Positions 42,932-51,112 of a DNA stretch of 64,000 nucleotides are shown here, one piece after another (positions within the stretch are counted from its first letter, which is position 1; each line of letters begins with the position of its first letter). Source of the DNA: a bacterium (GTDB taxonomy: Bacteria; UBA8248). The notes beneath the pieces were generated by a model that worked only from the letters and a program-made list of their open reading frames with translations, did no database searches and was not told the DNA's origin. Both the position numbers and the translations under genes were made by a program. The stretch spans positions 1 through 64,000 of the forward strand of contig JAJEJD010000002.1 in NCBI GenBank assembly GCA_022828125.1, read 5' to 3'.

Positions 42932-43372
42932 ATGCGCTTAAAGACCCGACTCATCCTGTACGGAATCATAACCCTGGCCCTTGCGCTCGCGGCCAATGCG
43001 GCGGCGTTCGATCAGCGCGTGCCTGCGCGCGTGACGAGAGTCATCGACGGCGACACCTTCAAGGTCGAGGCCAGGCCCTGGCCGGGCATCGTCGCGCAGG
43101 CCAATGTTCGGATACGGGGCGTCGACACGCCCGAGACCGGCCGGCGGGCGAGGTGCGGCGACTACGAACGCCGGCGGGGCCGCGCTGCGCGCGAATTCGT
43201 CCGCGGCGTCATCGGCACGGACGTATGGCTCATCAACGTGAGCTACGGCAAATACGCCCGCCGCGTCGTGGCGAGCGTGTGGCTCGCGGACGGGCGCGAC
43301 CTCGCCACGCTGCTCCTCGCCACCGGCCACGCCCTGCCCTACCGGGGCGGCCGACGCCCGAGCTGGTGTTGA
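42932..43372 (+). CDS. Thermonuclease (SNase-like) family protein, exported
   Basis: The 146-residue protein has an N-terminal signal segment (LILYGIITLALALAANAAA) and a staphylococcal-nuclease OB domain. VIDGDTFKV and VRIRGVDTPETG hold the conserved metal Asp and the catalytic Arg and Glu; YGKYARRVVA holds the second catalytic Arg; ATLLLATGHALPYRG is the usual end. It cleaves DNA or RNA in the periplasm or outside. GAGGAGA precedes ATG 42932. Right after the stop a 9-bp inverted repeat begins the repeat cluster. Confidence 0.92.
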   Translation: MRLKTRLILYGIITLALALAANAAAFDQRVPARVTRVIDGDTFKVEARPWPGIVAQANVRIRGVDTPETGRRARCGDYERRRGRAAREFVRGVIGTDVWLINVSYGKYARRVVASVWLADGRDLATLLLATGHALPYRGGRRPSWC

Positions 43373-43375
43373 GGG

Positions 43376-43406
43376 GTCAAACGCGAGTGATGAATGAGCG
43401 TTTGAC
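43376..43406. repeat. Inverted repeat after the nuclease gene
   Basis: GTCAAACGC and GCGTTTGAC are perfect 9-base arms separated by 13 bases, and CGCGAGTGA occurs both inside and just after. No T-run follows, so it is more repeat than terminator. Confidence 0.6.
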
Positions 43407-43450
43407 GCGAGTGAAGAGGGGTTGTTGAAAAAGCCCGAGGAGAGAGGAAT

Positions 43451-43598
43451 CACTCCCCCCTTGAGGGGGAGTCAACGAGGCAAGGGCGAAGCCCGCAGGC
43501 GAGTTGGTGGGGGGACATGCCACAGAAAAGCTCCCCCCACCGATTCAGCCTTCGCACAAACCGCTCGGCTTCATCGACTCCCCCTCAAGGGGGGAGTG
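43451..43598. repeat. 148-bp palindromic element with 23-bp perfect terminal inverted repeats
   Basis: The left arm begins CACTCCCCCCTTGAGGGG and the right arm is its exact inverse over 23 bases. Similarity continues outward in AGAGAGGAAT against its loose inverse. An inner pair GGTGGGGGGA/TCCCCCCACC-type lies near the middle. MITE-like; no transposase is present. Confidence 0.75.
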
Positions 43599-43710
43599 GT
43601 TTCTTCTCTCTCGTCAGTTGCCTAAATTCCCAAAAAGCCCCTCGTTGGGGGACATTGCCTTTAGTGGGAAGACCGCTTTCGCGCGAACCCCCGACCTCCC
43701 TCTTTGAAAC

Positions 43711-43823
43711 CAACCCCCCCTACCCCCCCCCTGACAGGGGGGTAAAAAAGGCGACGCGCCCCACTGGGCTGAGGGGGTTTTGCTTTTTCTTGCCCCCCTG
43801 ACAAGGGGGGGTAGGGGGGGTTG
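43711..43823 (+). repeat. Palindromic C/G-tract element, copy 1
   Basis: Starts CAACCCCCCCTACCCCCC and ends in its inverse, with an inner segment GGGCTGAGGGGGTTTTGC. A second copy in the same orientation lies at 59840-59953 and shares nearly the whole length. This copy has small changes in the left arm. Confidence 0.8.
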
Positions 43824-43902
43824 CCTTTATCACCTGACAAAAGGGGCTTTTATCAACAACCCCTCATCAATCGCGTTCGCCCTTCGATACGCGGCTTCGC
43901 CG

Positions 43903-45069
43903 CTACTCCAACGCGCAGCCTTTGCGCTCCCGGCGCAGGCAGCCGAGATTGCGGTGGAACACCGCCGCCTGCGCACGTGCGAAGCCGGCAGGGCCTGCGC
44001 CGTTCTCCCGGCTGTTCCGGTACCGCGCCCAGTCGCCCTCGTTCCCCTCGCGCCAGTAGCCGTCGAGTATCTGCGCGGGCAGGGGCTTGAGTTCGGGCAG
44101 GGTGTTGTAGCGGGCACCGGGCGGGCCGTCGCGGCCGGGCAGCGAGCGGCGCTCGCCGAGGAAGCCCTGGAACGAGTAGAAGGCGTCGGAGCCGGGGAGG
44201 AAGGCGAGCTCGTAGTCGACGGTGCGGTCCGGGTCGGTGATGTCGTCCGCCGACATCATCGGGCGCGCTCCGAAACCCATCATGAAGGCCCTGGCGTCAT
44301 GATCCATAAACCGAACTGCCCGGCGGGCCGTCCGTCCCGGAACGTGGGGGTAGAGCTCGTTCGAGCGGATGGCCACGTCGACCTCGAAGCGTCCGTCGGG
44401 CCCGGGCTGCACCGACTCGCCGACCAGGTAGGTGCGCAGGTAGTTGTGCTGCTGCAGGGTCAGGGCGACGGGACGCCCGTCCGCAGCCAGGACCACGAAC
44501 GCGGCGGTGTAGTGGTCGAGCTGGTGCCAGTCGTCGAGGTCCGCCACCAGCCGGAGCGGGACCGCCGCGACCGGGGACAACCCCGCCGGCAGGCCGCTCA
44601 CCCGAAACACCAGGTGGTAGGTGAGAACGGTGAATTCCCCGGCCGGCCGGTCCGGTTCTTGCGGCGCCCAAAGGCCGGGGCGCTCCACCGCGGCGTAGAC
44701 GACGGGCCGGGGCGCGGCCCCGCCCGGCACGTGCGTGAACTCGGCGCGGGCGTCGTCGCGGTAGCGGTTCAGGTCACCGGCGGTGGGGCCTTCGATGCGG
44801 ACGCCGTCGCCCGTTACCAGGTAGCCGTGGGCGATGTAGTCGCGGTAGAAGTCGATGGGACCTTCGTGGCCGGCGGGCAGGTAGAAGCGCGGCGCGTGGC
44901 GGCGGGCCAGGGCCCGATCGGCCGGGCCGGCGGCGTCGGCCGGAGGGTTGGCCGCGAAATACTCGGCGAACCCGGGGCGCTGCGAGAAGTTGCCGGCGGC
45001 GGCGGGGCCTGTCCACGCGCAGATCAGCACAAGCCCCGCGAGACAGCCGATCATGTATCCGTAACGCAT
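43903..45069 (-). CDS. Secreted protein of unknown function
   Basis: The 388-residue protein starts MRYGYMIGCLAGLVLI, a signal peptide ending near GPAAAG. The mature part contains APRFYLPAGHEGPIDFYRDY, ADLDDWHQLDHYTAAFVVLA, LTLQQHNYLRTYLVGE and RAVRFMDHDARAFMMGFGA, with many His and Asp residues, which could bind metal. I recognise no family. The frame extends upstream to 45219, but the Met at 45069 begins the signal peptide. The gene is very GC-rich and lies between the repeat cluster and a gene remnant, in an accessory stretch. Confidence 0.7.
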   Translation of the reverse strand: MRYGYMIGCLAGLVLICAWTGPAAAGNFSQRPGFAEYFAANPPADAAGPADRALARRHAPRFYLPAGHEGPIDFYRDYIAHGYLVTGDGVRIEGPTAGDLNRYRDDARAEFTHVPGGAAPRPVVYAAVERPGLWAPQEPDRPAGEFTVLTYHLVFRVSGLPAGLSPVAAVPLRLVADLDDWHQLDHYTAAFVVLAADGRPVALTLQQHNYLRTYLVGESVQPGPDGRFEVDVAIRSNELYPHVPGRTARRAVRFMDHDARAFMMGFGARPMMSADDITDPDRTVDYELAFLPGSDAFYSFQGFLGERRSLPGRDGPPGARYNTLPELKPLPAQILDGYWREGNEGDWARYRNSRENGAGPAGFARAQAAVFHRNLGCLRRERKGCALE

Positions 45070-45128
45070 CACGTCACCGCGGAATGCCTGTGAAGCCTGG
45101 TTTTCGGCCTTCCCGTGCGCGTTTCCAA

Positions 45129-45217
45129 TCCCCCCTACCCCAAAACCTCCCGGCACGCCGCCTCGATGTGCGCCTGTCCAATCTGGAGGGCGTCGTAGAC
45201 CTCGTGCGGAAGGCCGC
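45129..45217 (-). pseudogene. 3' remnant of a second transketolase gene
   Basis: This segment matches the last 89 bases of the transketolase gene region (45636-45724) with about eight differences. The encoded tail, GLPHEVYDALQIGQAHIEAA and on to the stop, differs at one residue only, so most changes are silent. That pattern suggests the tail once belonged to a functional paralogous gene, the rest of which was deleted or replaced by the adjoining frame. Confidence 0.75.
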
Positions 45218-45385
45218 AAATAGATTGTCGAATTGCATCAACCGGAAAATGCGGATACGGATTATTCCGAGCAGCTTGGAGCCTTCCGCAGGCGTGTAGG
45301 CTGCGGCGATATGGACCTCGTCGATGAGGACATTCTTCCGCTCGTCGAAATATGTCGTGTAGGCGAAACCGGATGGTCCAGACAT
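45218..45385 (-). pseudogene. Truncated frame following the DUF5678-like gene
   Basis: Starts at ATG 45385, directly abutting the TAG of the upstream gene, and encodes about 56 residues (MSGPSGFAYTTYFDERKN to FDNLFAAF). The segment EGSKLLGIIRIRIFRLM may be the end of a small beta-rich domain. After 45218 the frame runs into the transketolase remnant in the wrong phase and continues to 45074 as nonsense-like Arg-rich sequence. No domain is assigned; a broken partner of the upstream gene is the best reading. Confidence 0.5.
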
Positions 45386-45631
45386 CTAGGAAAAACAGAC
45401 TCTCGAATGGAAGGTCTCTACCGTGCTCTCCGGATCGGAGTTGCATTCCTGCACGAGAAACGTGCCGAGTTCGTGTTTTTTGGCAGTCTTCTCAACGGCC
45501 TCCATCTCGTCGTCGTAGGTCCCGAGCACCCGCCGGTTCTTGATGACGATGTACTTCCCCCCGTACTTCTCGGCGAGTTCGGGCTGGTGATCGAGGTAGT
45601 ATTGAAAATCATCTTTCAAAAGCGATTCCAT
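45386..45631 (-). CDS. Small DUF5678-like protein
   Basis: The 81-residue protein contains YYLDHQPELAEKYGGKYIVI, followed by TYDDEMEAVEKTAKKHELG and TFLVQECNSDPESTVE. This resembles a small family (DUF5678) that commonly sits before aspartyl-protease-like genes; the assignment is from memory of the pattern. Function unknown. It lies ten bases after the transketolase stop in the same direction and is followed without a gap by a truncated frame. Confidence 0.75.
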   Translation of the reverse strand: MESLLKDDFQYYLDHQPELAEKYGGKYIVIKNRRVLGTYDDEMEAVEKTAKKHELGTFLVQECNSDPESTVETFHSRVCFS

Positions 45632-45641
45632 GGCTTCCCCC

Positions 45642-48014
45642 CTACCCCACCACCTCCCGACACGCCGCCTCGATGTGCGCCTGTCCGATTTGCAAGGCGT
45701 CGTAGACCTCGTGCGGGAGGCCGCTCTGGCCGAACTGGTCGGTGCCGAGGCATCTCTGATCCGCGCCCAGCGCGCCGCCGAGGAACGAGAGCGCGAGCGA
45801 GTGGCCGTCCAGCACGGAGACGACCGGGTTGTCGCGGTGTTCGTCGCCCACCATCATCTCGAGGCGCGAGGGGCGGCCCGCTTTTTTCGCCTTTTTGTGC
45901 TCGGCGTAAATCCTGTCCGCGCTCGTGAGGACGTAGACGTTCGCGTAAACGCCCTCGGCTTCGAGCGCGCGGGCGGCGGCCAGGGCTTCGGGCGTCATCA
46001 CCCCGCTCACGAAGAGGTTCACCGCGTTCACGCCCGCCAGATAGCCGGGCGCCTCTTTCGAAGAGTAGAGCAGGTAGCCCCCGCCCAGGACGTTATTCCT
46101 GAGCACCTCGCGCTTTAAGGGGTCCCCGAGCCACTCGGCGGGCAGGAGGTTCTGCTCCACCTGCTTCGTGCTCAGGCGCAGGTAGAAGGCCGGGCAATCG
46201 GCATCCCCCAGAACGCGGCCGATAGCTGAGAGGAGCAGCCACTCGACCTCGACGGCGAAGGTCGGCTCGTAGGCTTCCAGCCCCGGCATCTCCAGGGATA
46301 TGGCGGGCGTCAGGATGCTCTGGTGCGCGCCGCCTTCAGGCGAGAGGCTCGTGCCGCTCGGCGTCGCCACCACGATGAAGCGCCCCCCGTTATAGACCGC
46401 GTAGCGGAGCGCGTCGAGACAGCGGCTGATGAAGGTGTCGTACACCGTGCCGATGGGGCAGACGCGCACCCCGCAAAGCTCCTTCGAGACCCCGAAGGCG
46501 GCGAGCAGGAGCATGAGGTTGTTCTCGGAAATCCCCAGTTCGATGTGCCGGCCCGCAGGCGACTCCTCCCACTTCAACAGCCTTTGCACCTGCTGTAAGG
46601 CGAAGAAATCCGCCTTGCCCTCGGGGTGGTAGACGCCGCGCCGGTTGATCCAGCCGCCCAGGTTCGTGCTCACCGCCACGTCGGGCGAGGTGGTGACGAT
46701 GTGGCGCGCGAGCGCGTCCTCCCGCGCCAGGTTCGTCATGATCGCGCCGAACGCCTCCTGCGTGGAAGTCCTGGAGGCGAAGTTCGCCCCCACTTCCCGA
46801 GGCACGGGATCGGGGGTTATCTCTTCTCTGGCGAGAGTCGCCCGCGCGTCGTAGCGCGCCACCGCTCGCTCGACCGCGCGGGCCTCGGGGCTTTCTCCCG
46901 AGAGGGGCGCCAGTTCCTCGCCCTCGCCCAGGCCCGCGGAATCGCGCAGTTCCGCGATTTGCGCCTCCGTGAGGAGTTGGGAGTGGTTCATGGGGTCGCC
47001 CGCGATGGGAAGCCCCCAGCCCTTGATGGTGTAGGCGAGGATCATCACGGGCTTGTCTCGAACCCCGTCCGCCTCTTCGAGCGCCTCTAATATGCACTCG
47101 ATGTCGTGGCCGCCCAGGTCGGACAGGAGCGCGGGCAGTTCTTCGTCCGGGTAGCGATCCAGAAGCCCCGCGAGACCCTTGTATTCGCCCGCCTCACCGC
47201 GCGTGAGGCCTTCCCTTATCTCGCGCCCGCTTCTCCCGATGAGCATCTGGTATTCGCCGTTCGACATGTCGTCGATTCGCCGCCTCAGCGATTCGCCGTT
47301 TCTTTCCGCGAACGCGGCCTGCAGGCGTTTTCCGTACTTGAGCTCCACCACGTGCCAGCCGTGCAGGCGGAACTGATCCCGAATCTGCTGCGCCTTGCCG
47401 TCGGGCACGACGCGGTCGAGGCTCTGGCGGTTCAGGTCCACCACCCAGATGACGTTGCCGAGGTGGGCCACGTATTCCTCGGCCAGCGCCTCCCAGATGT
47501 TGCCCTCGTCGAGTTCGGCGTCCCCCACCAGGGAGATGAAGCGCTGCGGCGGGCCCGCGCCGAAATGATCGTCGATGTAGGACTGCATGAGCGCCGCGAA
47601 CGAGGCGGCCACCGAGGGCAACCCGAGCGAGCCGGTGGAAAAATCGACGGGGTATTCATCCTTGGAGCGGCTGGGATAGGCCTGCAGGCCGCCGAAGGCG
47701 CGGAGATCGCGCAAACGCTCCATCGGCAAATCGCCGCGAAGCGCATGGGCCGCATGCAGGACGGGCGAGGCGTGGGGCTTGATGGCGAGCCTGTCGCCCG
47801 TCTTGAGCCAGCGGAAGAACATGGCCGTCATCAGGCTCACGACGGAGGAGGAACTCGCCTGGTGGCCGCCTATCTTGATGTTTTCGGAGCCTGCGCGCAG
47901 GTTGTTCGCGTAGTGGACGCTGTAGGTGGAAAGCCACAGGAGACGCTTCTCGATAAGCCGCAGAATGTCGGCCTCGTCCTGCTCGATGGCGTTCGTCTCT
48001 GGTGGAGGGTTCAC
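45642..48014 (-). CDS. Transketolase/pyruvate dehydrogenase E1 (AceE-like) family enzyme
   Basis: The 790-residue thiamine diphosphate enzyme has SENIKIGGHQASSSSVVSLM, then VGDAELDEGNIWEALAEEYV through IWVVDLNRQ, the GDG-to-N thiamine diphosphate and metal motif (here GDA), and the pyrimidine-domain segment WEESPAGRHIELGISENNLM with the catalytic Glu. It is longer than a normal transketolase and looks like a homodimeric E1 without the rest of the complex nearby. It may decarboxylate a 2-oxoacid or transfer a ketol group. GTG 48014 follows AGGGAAGG. It is the last intact large gene of the leftward run. Confidence 0.85.
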   Translation of the reverse strand: MNPPPETNAIEQDEADILRLIEKRLLWLSTYSVHYANNLRAGSENIKIGGHQASSSSVVSLMTAMFFRWLKTGDRLAIKPHASPVLHAAHALRGDLPMERLRDLRAFGGLQAYPSRSKDEYPVDFSTGSLGLPSVAASFAALMQSYIDDHFGAGPPQRFISLVGDAELDEGNIWEALAEEYVAHLGNVIWVVDLNRQSLDRVVPDGKAQQIRDQFRLHGWHVVELKYGKRLQAAFAERNGESLRRRIDDMSNGEYQMLIGRSGREIREGLTRGEAGEYKGLAGLLDRYPDEELPALLSDLGGHDIECILEALEEADGVRDKPVMILAYTIKGWGLPIAGDPMNHSQLLTEAQIAELRDSAGLGEGEELAPLSGESPEARAVERAVARYDARATLAREEITPDPVPREVGANFASRTSTQEAFGAIMTNLAREDALARHIVTTSPDVAVSTNLGGWINRRGVYHPEGKADFFALQQVQRLLKWEESPAGRHIELGISENNLMLLLAAFGVSKELCGVRVCPIGTVYDTFISRCLDALRYAVYNGGRFIVVATPSGTSLSPEGGAHQSILTPAISLEMPGLEAYEPTFAVEVEWLLLSAIGRVLGDADCPAFYLRLSTKQVEQNLLPAEWLGDPLKREVLRNNVLGGGYLLYSSKEAPGYLAGVNAVNLFVSGVMTPEALAAARALEAEGVYANVYVLTSADRIYAEHKKAKKAGRPSRLEMMVGDEHRDNPVVSVLDGHSLALSFLGGALGADQRCLGTDQFGQSGLPHEVYDALQIGQAHIEAACREVVG

Positions 48015-48049
48015 GCCCTTCCCTCCCTCGGGAGCGCGGGGTGGCGGAA

Positions 48050-48757
48050 CTACTCGCGCACCCCGGTATGAAGCTCGGCGATGCCGCCCGTCATCGGGCG
48101 ATGGCTCACCTCGCGGAAGCCCGCATCGCGCATCATCGCCGAGAGCTGCTCGGCTTCGGGAAATTCATAAACCGTGTTTGGGAGGTAATTATACGCGCTT
48201 CGGTGCGCGGAGACGAGCCGCCCCACCACCGGGAGCAGGGCCCGGAAGTAAAAGGCGTACAATAGCCCGAAGGGGCCCTTGGGGTGGCCGAATTCCAGCA
48301 CCACGAGCCTGCCGCCCCCGCGCAGCACGCGGCCCATCTCGGCCAGGCCCGCCTCTCTGTCCTCGAAATTGCGAAGCCCGAACGCGATGATCACACCGTC
48401 GAAAGCGCCGTCCGGAAAAGGGAGGCTCAAGCCGTCTCCCTGTATCAGCGAAAGGGGGGCGCCCCGTTTCTCCGCCTTCGACTTTCCGCGCGCGAGCATG
48501 GGATACGCGAAATCAACGCCGACGATGCGGGCGCCGCTCCCGGCTTGGGCGTACGCTTCCAGCGCCACGTCCGCCGTGCCCGTCGCCAGGTCGAGAAAGC
48601 GGGCTTCTCCTTTGAAATTGCCAAGAAGGCTCGCCACCGCGCGCTTGCGCCAGAGGCGGTCCACGCCGAAACTCAAAAGCCGGTTCAGGAGGTCGTAGGT
48701 GGGCGCGATGTCCGAGAACATCGCCTGGACATCTTTTTTCTCGACCCGGGTCGGCAC
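48050..48757 (-). CDS. ubiE: Demethylmenaquinone/demethylubiquinone C-methyltransferase
   Basis: The 235-residue protein begins VQAMFSDIAPTYDLLNRLLS and has LDLATGTADVALEA (SAM motif I), FDGVIIAFGLRNFEDREAGL and a C-terminal SAYNYLPNTVYEFPEAEQL, all signatures of UbiE/MenG. It adds the ring C-methyl group in the last steps of quinone synthesis. It starts with GTG, eight bases after ubiA, and belongs with ubiA and ubiD. Confidence 0.95.
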   Translation of the reverse strand: MPTRVEKKDVQAMFSDIAPTYDLLNRLLSFGVDRLWRKRAVASLLGNFKGEARFLDLATGTADVALEAYAQAGSGARIVGVDFAYPMLARGKSKAEKRGAPLSLIQGDGLSLPFPDGAFDGVIIAFGLRNFEDREAGLAEMGRVLRGGGRLVVLEFGHPKGPFGLLYAFYFRALLPVVGRLVSAHRSAYNYLPNTVYEFPEAEQLSAMMRDAGFREVSHRPMTGGIAELHTGVRE

Positions 48758-48765
48758 GCGCGCGC

Positions 48766-49626
48766 TCAGCCCGCGCCGATGAGCACGTCGGCGACCGCGC
48801 CCGTTGCGACCACCACGGACACCCAGGCGTTCAGGTTAAAGAACGATATGTCCACGCGGCTCAGGTCGTCGGGCCGCACGATCCAGTGCTCCCAGAACAG
48901 GAGACACCCCGCCGCCGCCAGCGCCAGCCAGTAAATGGAGCCCAGGCCGAACGCCAGTCCCGCCGCGAAGAAACAGGCCATCGTCCCCAGATGGGCAAGC
49001 GCCGAGACGATGAGCGCGCCTTTAATACCCAGAAGACGCGGCAGGGAATGGATGTCCTCCTCATCGTCGAAATCTACGTCCAGACAGGCGTATATGAGGT
49101 CGAAGCCGCCGACCCAGAGGGTGACGCCCAAAAAGAGCAGAACGGGCACAAAGCCCAGGTCGCCGCGCACGGCCACCCACGCGCCCGCGGGCGCGCATCC
49201 CAGGACGAAGCCCAGGAACAGGTGCGTCAAGGAGGTGAAGCGCTTGGAGTAGCTGTAGAGGACGATGCACGCCGCCACGGCGAAGGAAAGCGCGAACGCG
49301 AGGGGGTTCAGCATCCAGGCCGAGAGGAGGAAGAGCGCCAGAAAGCCCGCCAGCATCGCGAGGATGGATTTCGAATGCAGCAGCGCCTGGAACTCGGCGC
49401 GGTCTTTCGTCCTCGGGTTCCTGGGGTCGATGTCCCTGTCGGCGAAGCGGTTGAGCGACATGGCGAAATTCCGCGCGCCCACCGCCGCCATGACCATCCA
49501 GAACAGGACCCAGGCGGAAGGAACCCCGCCGGCCGCCATCACGCCGCCCATGAGCACGAAGGGAAGCCCGAAGACGGTGTGCTCGAACTTCACCATGCGC
49601 AGGAACTGCCGGAAACTTCTCGCCAT
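48766..49626 (-). CDS. ubiA: UbiA-family prenyltransferase (ubiquinone/menaquinone pathway)
   Basis: The 286-residue membrane enzyme has about eight helices, NRFADRDIDPRNPRTKDR (first Asp-rich motif) and DVDFDDEEDIHSLP (second), as in 4-hydroxybenzoate polyprenyltransferase and futalosine-pathway MqnP. It attaches the polyprenyl tail to the quinone ring. ATG 49626 is chosen because the frame's earlier TTG would overlap ubiD; the gene then starts seven bases after ubiD stops. Which quinone is made cannot be told from this window. Confidence 0.93.
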   Translation of the reverse strand: MARSFRQFLRMVKFEHTVFGLPFVLMGGVMAAGGVPSAWVLFWMVMAAVGARNFAMSLNRFADRDIDPRNPRTKDRAEFQALLHSKSILAMLAGFLALFLLSAWMLNPLAFALSFAVAACIVLYSYSKRFTSLTHLFLGFVLGCAPAGAWVAVRGDLGFVPVLLFLGVTLWVGGFDLIYACLDVDFDDEEDIHSLPRLLGIKGALIVSALAHLGTMACFFAAGLAFGLGSIYWLALAAAGCLLFWEHWIVRPDDLSRVDISFFNLNAWVSVVVATGAVADVLIGAG

Positions 49627-49633
49627 CGACGCC

Positions 49634-51097
49634 TCAGCCGCCAAGGCCGTACTCCTCCCAGCGCCTCGTGACGCGCTCCTTAATCTCGTCCGTCATCACG
49701 ATCTCGGGCGGCCATTCGCGCTCGAAACCCTCCGACGCCCACTTCCGGGTGCCGTCCACGCCCACCTTGCTGCCCACGTGGAGGCGCGGCGCGGCGTGTT
49801 CGAGCGCGTCCACGGGGCCGTCGACGAACACCATGTCGCGCCTCGGGTCGATGCTGCCGAGCACCTTCCAGGAGACCTCGCTGATGTCGTGCACGTTCAC
49901 GTCCTCATCCACGATGACGATGACCTTCGCGAGCGCCATCTGGCCCATCCCCCACAGGGCGTACATGACCTTCCGCGCGTGGTAGGGATAGGACTTGCGG
50001 ATGGAGACGATCACCATGTTGTGGAACACGCCCTCGGCGGGCATGTGCACGTCCACGATCTCGGGGAGCTGCATCTTCATGAGCGGCAGGAAGATGCGCC
50101 CCGTGGCGCCGCCGAGCCAGTAGTCCTCCATCGGGGGCCTGCCCACGATGGTGGTGGGGTAGATGGCCTCGCGCTTCCTCGTGATGGCCGTGACGTGAAA
50201 GACGGGGTAATCGTCCGCCAGCGAATACCAGCCGGTGTGGTCGCCGAAGGGTCCCTCTTCGCGCAGCTCGCCGGGGTTCAGGTAGCCCTCCACCACGATG
50301 TCCGAATCCGCGGGCACCTCCACGTCCACCGTCTTGCACTTGACCAGCTCGGCGCTCTTTCTTCTCAGGAAACCGGCGAGGTTCAACTCGTCTATCGCGG
50401 GCGGGAGCGGCGCGCTCGCCGCGTAGACGTAGACGGGGTCGCCGCCCAGGGCGATGGCCATCTCCATGCGCGCGCCCATCTTCGTGCTGTCCTGAAAATT
50501 CTGCGCCCCGTCGTGGTGTAAGTGCATGTGCATGCCGGCGGTCTTCTCGTCGAAGAACTGCACGCGGTAGAGGCCCACGTTCCTGCGGCCCGTCCTCGGA
50601 TTCCGCGAATAGATGTGCCCGAAGGTGATGTAGCGTCCCGCGTCCTCGGGCCAGCACTTGATGGCGGGAATCGAGAAGAGGTTCGGGTTTTCGGTCTCGA
50701 CGATCTCCTGGCAAGGCGCCGAGCTTACCGACTTGGGCGAGAAAGAGGCGAGCCGCGCGAGCTTGGGCAGCATCTTCACCTTCTCGATGATGCCCTCGGG
50801 CGGCTTGATCTCCAGAAGCTCGGCCACCTCGTCCGCCACCGCGTCCATGCTGTCGACGCCGAGCGCCATCTTCATCCGCTGGTCCGAAGCGTAGGCGTTG
50901 ATGAGGACGGGGATGTCGTATTCGTGTCCGTCGGGATCGACCGGCTTTTCGAACAACAGGGCGGGGCCGCCGCTCTTCACCGAGCGGTCGGCGATCTCGG
51001 TGATCTCCAGTTCGATATCCACCGGAACCTTGACGCGGCGCAACTCGCCCGCGCGTTCTAAGTCGTCGACGAAATCTTTAAGGGAGGCGTACGCCAT
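49634..51097 (-). CDS. ubiD: UbiD family decarboxylase
   Basis: The 487-residue enzyme shows YASLKDFVDDLERAGELRRV, KCWPEDAGRYITFGHIYSR, NVGLYRVQFFDEKTAGMH, EGPFGDHTGWYS with the catalytic Glu region, and PREVIL-like ASEGFEREWPPEIVMTDE near the end. UbiD enzymes use prenylated FMN to remove the ring carboxyl in quinone synthesis (UbiD or MqnL). The prenyl-FMN maker ubiX is not in the window. It lies 15 bases downstream of gatC and directly before ubiA. Confidence 0.95.
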   Translation of the reverse strand: MAYASLKDFVDDLERAGELRRVKVPVDIELEITEIADRSVKSGGPALLFEKPVDPDGHEYDIPVLINAYASDQRMKMALGVDSMDAVADEVAELLEIKPPEGIIEKVKMLPKLARLASFSPKSVSSAPCQEIVETENPNLFSIPAIKCWPEDAGRYITFGHIYSRNPRTGRRNVGLYRVQFFDEKTAGMHMHLHHDGAQNFQDSTKMGARMEMAIALGGDPVYVYAASAPLPPAIDELNLAGFLRRKSAELVKCKTVDVEVPADSDIVVEGYLNPGELREEGPFGDHTGWYSLADDYPVFHVTAITRKREAIYPTTIVGRPPMEDYWLGGATGRIFLPLMKMQLPEIVDVHMPAEGVFHNMVIVSIRKSYPYHARKVMYALWGMGQMALAKVIVIVDEDVNVHDISEVSWKVLGSIDPRRDMVFVDGPVDALEHAAPRLHVGSKVGVDGTRKWASEGFEREWPPEIVMTDEIKERVTRRWEEYGLGG

Positions 51098-51112
51098 GAT
51101 TTTCGGGGAAAA

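Larger units (their letters stand above)
43416..43865. repeat. Inverted-repeat-bounded repeat cluster
   Basis: GAGGGGTTGTTGAAAAAGCCC at the left is matched, inverted, by GGGCTTTTATCAACAACCCC at 43844-43863 with a small length change. These flank two further palindromic elements (43451-43598 and 43711-43823). No gene lies inside. It looks like nested insertions of miniature repeats or one large folded element. Confidence 0.65.

Noticed and set aside
43376-43865. Possible CRISPR array
   Set aside because: The repeats are palindromic and nested, not regularly spaced direct repeats, and no cas gene is present in the window.
43780-45093. Rightward frame of about 437 codons opposite the secreted unknown protein
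   Set aside because: It begins in the repeat cluster and has a low-complexity Val/Arg/Gly-rich composition. The leftward frame has a proper signal peptide and balanced composition.
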